From: Uliginosibacterium flavum
GTDB taxonomy: Bacteria; Pseudomonadota; Gammaproteobacteria; Burkholderiales; Rhodocyclaceae
Direction: 5' to 3'
NCBI RefSeq assembly: GCF_040566545.1
Contig: NZ_JBEWZI010000001.1
Coordinates: forward strand, 62,001-126,000
Length of the DNA: 64,000 nucleotides
Both the position numbers and the translations under genes were made by a program. The notes under the pieces are model-generated. The model saw nothing but the letters and a program-made list of their open reading frames with translations. It searched no databases and was not told where the DNA came from. This document shows positions 59,356 through 64,000 of this stretch, one piece after another. Positions within the stretch are counted from its first letter, which is position 1; every line of letters starts with the position of its first letter.

Positions 59356-61073
59356 TACATCTGCTCCAGCGTTTCGATACCCAGCAAACCCAGACCAGTC
59401 TTGAGTGTGCGCGCGGTCAGCTGACACAGACGCAAACGGCTTTCACGCACCGAGCCCTCACTTTTGAGTACAGGACAAGCCTCGTAAAACCGCATGAACT
59501 GGCCCGCCAACTCATACAGATAGGCACACAAGAAATGCGGCATTGTTTCGCGCGCGACCGTCTGCAAAGCCTCGGCAAAGCGAGCCAGCGCCAAGGCCAG
59601 CTGACGTTCCGCCTCTTCAGTCAGAACAATCGACGCTGCGGCATCGAAGTTCTCGGCGCGGCGGAAAACGCCGGCAATCCGAGCATATGCGAACAGCAAA
59701 TAGGGGGCTGAATTACCTTCCAGCGACAGCATGCTGTCCCAGCTAAAGACATAGTCGCTGTTGCGATTCTTCGACAGGTCGGCATACTTTACGGAACCAA
59801 TCCCAACGACATGCGCAATCTCGCGGCGCTGAGCTTCAGGCATCTCGGAATTTTTTTCGCTAACCAGCGCAAAGGCTCTGTGCTCGGCTTCGTCAAGCAA
59901 TTCAGCCAACTTAACGGTACCGCCAGTGCGCGTCTTGAAAGGCTTGCCATCTTCCCCCAGCATCACGCCAAAACCGACATGCTCAAGCTTCATCGATTCA
60001 GGAGCGTAAGCCGCCTTGCGCGCCACCGTGAACATTTGCTGGAAGTGCAAAGCTTGGCGAGCATCCACGACATACAGCACACGATCAGCTTTCAGTGAGC
60101 CTGCGCGATAGCGCACCGCAGCCAGATCACTGGTCGAATACAGGTAGCCGCCATCCTGCTTCTGCACGATGTAGGCCTGTGGCTGATCTTCCTTGTTTTT
60201 GAACTCCTCAAGAAAGACAACCTGCGCACCCTCGCTCTCAACTGCCAAGCCCTTGGCTTGCAGGTCGCGAACGACGACCGACAGATCGTCGTTGTAGGCA
60301 CTCTCCCCGCGAACATCCTCGCGCTTGAGACCCACGCCAAGCTTCGCGTACAAGCTCTCACAGTGATGCAAGGACACATCCAGAAATTTCTGCCACAGGG
60401 CATTCACCTGTGCATCACCGCCTTGCAGCTTGACGACACACTCACGCGCCCGCGTCGCAAACGCTTCATCGGCGTCAAAACGCTGTTTGGCGCGACGATA
60501 GAAATCCTCAAGATCCGCAAGCGCAACCTCGCCCTCCTGCTCGGCTTCGATTAAATACGCCGTAAGCATACCGAACTGGGTACCCCAATCGCCCACATGA
60601 TTCTGCGCAATGACTTGGTGCCCCAGAAAACGCAGCACTCGCGCGAGCGCATCGCCAATAATCGTCGAGCGCAAATGGCCAACGTGCATTTCCTTGGCCA
60701 GATTCGGCGAGGAATAATCCACGACAACGCGCTGAGAGGCCGGCTGCGGCACCCCCAAGTGCTCGTCGGCCAAAGCAGCCTCAAGCTGCTGCGCCAAAAA
60801 ATCTGGGGCTATCGTGATATTGATGAAACCCGGCCCGGCAATCTCCACCTTGCTGGCAATCTCCGCCAGATCCAATTGGGCAAGCACCTGCTCGGCCAGC
60901 GCACGTGGATTCATCTTGCGCGCCTTGGCTGCCCCCATCACGCCATTGGCCTGGTAGTCGCCGAACTCCGGACGACCGGAAGGCGCAATAACAGCTGCCG
61001 CACCTTCACAGCCAACCGCATTCAAGGCAGCCCGTACGCGTGCATCCAGCAATTCAATCAATGTCTGTTTCAT
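59355..61073 (-). CDS. argS: Arginine--tRNA ligase
   Basis: Charges tRNA-Arg. The 572-residue class-I synthetase has the HIGH-type motif as HVGH in EMHVGHLRSTIIGD, the N-terminal Add1 domain (SGRPEFGDYQANGVMGAAK) and a KMSKS-position FKTRTGGTVKL region (ArgS lacks a strict KMSKS). The C-terminal DALR anticodon-binding domain ends in ALKTGLGLLGIETLEQM. Its position between aroA and cmk is unusual; it starts nine bases after the aroA stop on the transcript and shares one base with cmk. Confidence 0.97.
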   Translation of the reverse strand: MKQTLIELLDARVRAALNAVGCEGAAAVIAPSGRPEFGDYQANGVMGAAKARKMNPRALAEQVLAQLDLAEIASKVEIAGPGFINITIAPDFLAQQLEAALADEHLGVPQPASQRVVVDYSSPNLAKEMHVGHLRSTIIGDALARVLRFLGHQVIAQNHVGDWGTQFGMLTAYLIEAEQEGEVALADLEDFYRRAKQRFDADEAFATRARECVVKLQGGDAQVNALWQKFLDVSLHHCESLYAKLGVGLKREDVRGESAYNDDLSVVVRDLQAKGLAVESEGAQVVFLEEFKNKEDQPQAYIVQKQDGGYLYSTSDLAAVRYRAGSLKADRVLYVVDARQALHFQQMFTVARKAAYAPESMKLEHVGFGVMLGEDGKPFKTRTGGTVKLAELLDEAEHRAFALVSEKNSEMPEAQRREIAHVVGIGSVKYADLSKNRNSDYVFSWDSMLSLEGNSAPYLLFAYARIAGVFRRAENFDAAASIVLTEEAERQLALALARFAEALQTVARETMPHFLCAYLYELAGQFMRFYEACPVLKSEGSVRESRLRLCQLTARTLKTGLGLLGIETLEQM

Positions 61074-61081
61074 GTCTTCAC

Positions 61082-62371
61082 TTACTGCGTGACGCTAGCA
61101 AACACGTCGAAATATTCAGGAAAAGTCTTGGCTGTACACTTCGGATCGTTAATCCGAACCGGCGTACCCCCCAAGGAAATCAGCGAAAAACACATCGCCA
61201 TCCGGTGGTCATCATAGGTATCAATACTGGCGTTCGGAGTAATCCGCTCTGGAGCACGGATGCTGAGCCAGTCATCGCCCTCTTCTACCGTTGCGCCCAC
61301 TTTTCGCAGCTCAGTGGCCATGGCGGCGATGCGGTCCGTCTCTTTCACGCGCCAGCTTCCAATATTGTTCAAGCGGCAGGGGCCATCACAAAAAAGAGCC
61401 GCCACAGCTAGCGTCATCGCTGCATCAGGGATGTGATTGAAATCCATATCAAAGGCCTTGAGCTTTCCGCTCGCAGGAGCCTTGGCTTCAATCCAGTTCT
61501 CGCCCATCTCGATCTGCACGCCCAACTGCTCGAGCGCTTGCGCAAAAGCCACGTCGCCTTGAATGCTGCTACGTCCCACCCCCTCGACACGCACCGGCCC
61601 ACCCGCAATCGCGCCAGCCGCCAAAAAATAGGATGCCGACGAGGCATCGCCTTCAACGTAAACCACGCTCGGCGAAACGTAAGACTTGCCTCCCGGAACG
61701 ACAAAGCGCTGCCAGCCTTCGCGCAGCACCTCGACACCAAATTGAGCCATCAAGCGCAGCGTAATTTCGATATAAGGCTTGGAGATCAGTTCGCCAATCA
61801 CCTCAACAGTCGTTTCCACGCCCGTCGTCGGCAAAGCCATCAACAAGGCCGTCAGGAACTGACTGGAGACATTGCCTTTGATGCGGACCACGCCGCCCGA
61901 CCGAATACTGGCAGGACGGATCTGCAAGGGCGGAAAGCCTTCAGCGCCGAGATATTCGATCTCTGCGCCAATCTGACGCAATCCCTCGACGAGATCACCA
62001 ATCGGACGCTCATGCATGCGCGGAACGCCGTGCAACTTGTAAGACCCACCCGCCAGCGCCAGCGCAGCTGTCAAGGGCCGAAAAGCGGTGCCCGCATTAC
62101 CCAAGAATAGGTCGACATCCTTGTTGGCAAAACCATCGGGAGCGCCGACCACCCGATAGTCATGCTCAGCGGTTTTTTCGACAACCACCCCTAAAAGCTT
62201 CAGGGCATCCAGCATGCGATCCGTGTCATCCGAAGCCAGCAAATCCCGGATATCGGTGACTCCTTCAGACAAGGCCGCCAGCAACAGGGTTCGATTGGAA
62301 ATGCTCTTTGAACCCGGCAAACGCACAATGCCCTGAGCGCGAGACAAGGGAGGGAGATCAAGAAATTCCAT
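61082..62371 (-). CDS. aroA: 3-phosphoshikimate 1-carboxyvinyltransferase (EPSP synthase)
   Basis: Sixth step of the shikimate pathway: joins PEP to shikimate 3-phosphate. The 429-residue protein has the phosphate-binding LPGSKSISNRTLLLAALSEG at the start, the LFLGNAGTAFRPLTAALAL block, and KETDRIAAMATELRK near residue 340, with Lys, Arg and Asp typical of class-I (glyphosate-sensitive) enzymes. I start at 62371 (MEFLDLPP), which is five bases after the tyrA stop; an upstream start at 62455 overlaps tyrA. Confidence 0.97.
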   Translation of the reverse strand: MEFLDLPPLSRAQGIVRLPGSKSISNRTLLLAALSEGVTDIRDLLASDDTDRMLDALKLLGVVVEKTAEHDYRVVGAPDGFANKDVDLFLGNAGTAFRPLTAALALAGGSYKLHGVPRMHERPIGDLVEGLRQIGAEIEYLGAEGFPPLQIRPASIRSGGVVRIKGNVSSQFLTALLMALPTTGVETTVEVIGELISKPYIEITLRLMAQFGVEVLREGWQRFVVPGGKSYVSPSVVYVEGDASSASYFLAAGAIAGGPVRVEGVGRSSIQGDVAFAQALEQLGVQIEMGENWIEAKAPASGKLKAFDMDFNHIPDAAMTLAVAALFCDGPCRLNNIGSWRVKETDRIAAMATELRKVGATVEEGDDWLSIRAPERITPNASIDTYDDHRMAMCFSLISLGGTPVRINDPKCTAKTFPEYFDVFASVTQ

Positions 62372-62375
62372 GATT

Positions 62376-63245
62376 TTACTTTGCGTGTTTTTCAGCCCAG
62401 GCGTTGCGCGCCGCGCTAGCCTCGGCAAACAGGGATTCAAGCGCCTTGCCATCACCTTGCATCAAGAGCGCGCGCAAATAAGCCAACTCAGTCAGATAGG
62501 CATCCAGCTCAGCCAGCAAGGCCTGACGATTGGCCACACAGATGTCACGCCACATTTCGGGATGACTCCCGGCAATCCGGGTGAAATCCCGAAAACCTGA
62601 AGCCGCAAAACTGAATAACTGTTCAGCGTTACCGCGCGCCTGAATTTCATGAACCAGACCAAAAGCCAACAAATGCGGCAAATGACTGACCGCCGCAAAC
62701 ACGCGATCATGGTCCTGCGGGCTCATCTGACTCATCACCGCGCCGCATGCTGCCCAAGCTGCTCGCACGCGTTCAATGGCTGTAGGTTCGTTCTCTGGCA
62801 AGGGCGTGAGCACAACCTTCTTGCCAACATACAAATCAGCACAAGCGGCAGACGGGCCGCTTTTTTCAGCACCCGCAATCGGATGGGCTGGCACTACGTT
62901 TGCAAGACGATGCGCGAAATGAGTGTACACAGCCTCAAACACATCCGTCTTGGTGCTACCTGCGTCCGTCACTAGGGTCTGTGCTTCCAGATGCGGCGCG
63001 GCGGCAGCCATCACGCTGGCCATTTGACCAACTGGCATCGCGAGCAAGAGCAAATCCGCCCCCTTCAGCGCAACAGCCCAGTCCGTTGCCACCTCGTCCA
63101 AGATGCCCAGCTGACGGGCCTCTTCAAGGGTCTCGCGGCGACGGCCAATACCCACAACGGTCTTCACGAGCCCTGCCTGCTTGAGGGCCAGCGCAAAGGA
63201 TCCGCCGATCAGCCCTACTCCACAAATAACAATTCGTTCAAACAT
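62376..63245 (-). CDS. tyrA: Prephenate dehydrogenase
   Basis: Oxidises prephenate (or arogenate) on the way to tyrosine. The 289-residue protein has the NAD motif ICGVGLIGGSFALALKQAG at the N-terminus and VPAHPIAGAEKSGPSAA plus SHLPHLLAFGLVHEI in the catalytic helices. It is a stand-alone, non-fused TyrA without chorismate mutase or ACT domain. It begins one base after hisC ends and is followed by aroA, the usual aromatic block. Confidence 0.95.
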   Translation of the reverse strand: MFERIVICGVGLIGGSFALALKQAGLVKTVVGIGRRRETLEEARQLGILDEVATDWAVALKGADLLLLAMPVGQMASVMAAAAPHLEAQTLVTDAGSTKTDVFEAVYTHFAHRLANVVPAHPIAGAEKSGPSAACADLYVGKKVVLTPLPENEPTAIERVRAAWAACGAVMSQMSPQDHDRVFAAVSHLPHLLAFGLVHEIQARGNAEQLFSFAASGFRDFTRIAGSHPEMWRDICVANRQALLAELDAYLTELAYLRALLMQGDGKALESLFAEASAARNAWAEKHAK

Positions 63246-63246
63246 T

Positions 63247-64000
63247 TCAGGCCTTCAGTGCGAAGGCCAAAGCCTCGAGGAAGCGCACATTTTCTGCCTC
63301 AAGGCCGATCGTCACACGCAACCACTCCGGCATCCCGTAATTGCCAATCGGACGGACGATCACGCCTTGCTGCAGCAGGCGACGATTAACGCCTGCACCA
63401 TCGCCAACCCGGAACGTTACAAAATTACCCGCCGACAGAATGTGCTCCAGATTCAAAGCATCCAGGCCTTTAATGATTTGCGCCATGCCTGCGCGGTTCG
63501 TCTCGAAGCTGCGCTGCAAAAAATCATCGTCGCCCAGTGCCGCCTCGGCCGCAGCCAACGCAACGCTGTTGGCATTGAACGGTGCGCGAACACGATTCAT
63601 CAGATCCGCAACCGCCGGATTGGCAACCGCATACCCGATGCGCAAACCTGCCAAACCATAAATCTTGGAAAAGGTGCGCGAGATCACCAGATTTGGAAAG
63701 CGCGCCAGCCACTGCACGCTGTCATAACGCAGCTCCGAGGGCAGATATTCGTTGTAAGCCTCATCTAGCAGCACAATCACATCACTGCGCACGCGCTCGA
63801 GAAAAGCTTCGATCAGCGCGCTAGGAATGAAGGTGCCGGTCGGATTGTTCGGATTGGCCAGGAATACGATCCGAGTGTCTTCGGCAATCGCATCTGCCAT
63901 TGCTGCCAGATCATGGCCATAGAACCGTGCAGGCACTTCAATACCTCGCGCCCCCACACTCTGTGTCACCAAGGGATAAACCGCGAACGCATGCTGTGCA
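63247..64000 (-). CDS. hisC: Histidinol-phosphate aminotransferase (HisC), partial
   Basis: PLP-dependent class I/II aminotransferase of the HisC family; paralogues in this gene neighbourhood often also transaminate aromatic keto acids. About 251 C-terminal residues are inside the window; the N-terminus is off the right edge. Visible: the PLP phosphate/asparagine region LANPNNPTGTFI, the aspartate in VIVLLDEAYNEYLP, the Schiff-base lysine in SRTFSKIYGLAGLRIGY, and the C-terminal arginine in EWLRVTIG. Continues in frame past 63972 (HAFAVYPLVTQS) to the edge, so it is cut by the window, not truncated in the genome. Confidence 0.93.
   Translation of the reverse strand, partial: AQHAFAVYPLVTQSVGARGIEVPARFYGHDLAAMADAIAEDTRIVFLANPNNPTGTFIPSALIEAFLERVRSDVIVLLDEAYNEYLPSELRYDSVQWLARFPNLVISRTFSKIYGLAGLRIGYAVANPAVADLMNRVRAPFNANSVALAAAEAALGDDDFLQRSFETNRAGMAQIIKGLDALNLEHILSAGNFVTFRVGDGAGVNRRLLQQGVIVRPIGNYGMPEWLRVTIGLEAENVRFLEALAFALKA

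Overview
The window reads as chromosomal DNA from a GC-rich betaproteobacterium. The gene orders hisC-tyrA-aroA-(argS)-cmk-rpsA-ihfB-lapA-lapB-ugd-hldE-hldD-comEA and Crp-like/ftsK/lolA/rarA, with trxB divergent, are typical of that class; a Rhodocyclales-type facultative anaerobe is my best inference, not a proven placement. Nearly all genes are ordinary core genes. The accessory interest lies in regulation, anaerobic metabolism and small dispersed repeats.

Layout. 1-5.7 kb: a partial 2-Cys peroxiredoxin behind a candidate OxyR box, acylphosphatase, a SulP transporter, metG and a GNAT acetyltransferase. 5.9-11 kb: a B12-type radical SAM protein, the Fe-S carrier ApbC/Mrp behind a near-consensus IscR type-1 site, cytochrome c, a bacteriohemerythrin divergent from rquA (rhodoquinone synthesis) with a GCCT tetranucleotide tract between them, and a cold-shock gene with a structured leader. 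11-14.6 kb: a secreted alpha/beta hydrolase and an MBOAT/SGNH pair that looks like a polysaccharide O-acylation module. 15-18.3 kb: pyruvate formate-lyase (pflB) and its activase (pflA). 18.4-20 kb: gltX and tRNA-Val(CAC).

20-27.3 kb is a metal-uptake region: a small exported Cys/His protein, an outer-membrane protein, a zinc-type ABC binding protein and permease (no ATPase gene here), then a TonB-dependent siderophore receptor with a PepSY membrane protein behind a Fur-like box. 27.4-41 kb holds a lipoprotein, a zinc-ribbon membrane protein, serS, rarA, lolA, ftsK, a Crp-like regulator with its own CRP-type site, trxB, an Smr protein and ilvBN. Upstream of ilvB is a short valine-rich leader peptide followed by a strong terminator, an attenuator of the enterobacterial ivbL type that is too short for ordinary gene calling. 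41-50.5 kb: fadD, a CBS protein and an AddA/AddB-like helicase-nuclease pair separated by an HD nucleotidase. 50.6-64 kb: ferredoxin, a ComEA-like protein with a histone-H1-like tail, the LPS heptose/Ugd/LapAB block, then ihfB, rpsA, cmk, argS, aroA, tyrA and a partial hisC.

How the parts connect: PflB/PflA, RquA (rhodoquinone can serve fumarate reduction in other organisms), hemerythrin, ferredoxin and a Crp-family regulator suggest life at low or fluctuating oxygen. Three repeat families recur: a ~69-bp element with terminal inverted repeats (at least six copies, often directly at stop codons), a twin-hairpin REP-like element (one copy lies in frame inside the AddA-like gene), and a third hairpin type near the addB-like gene.
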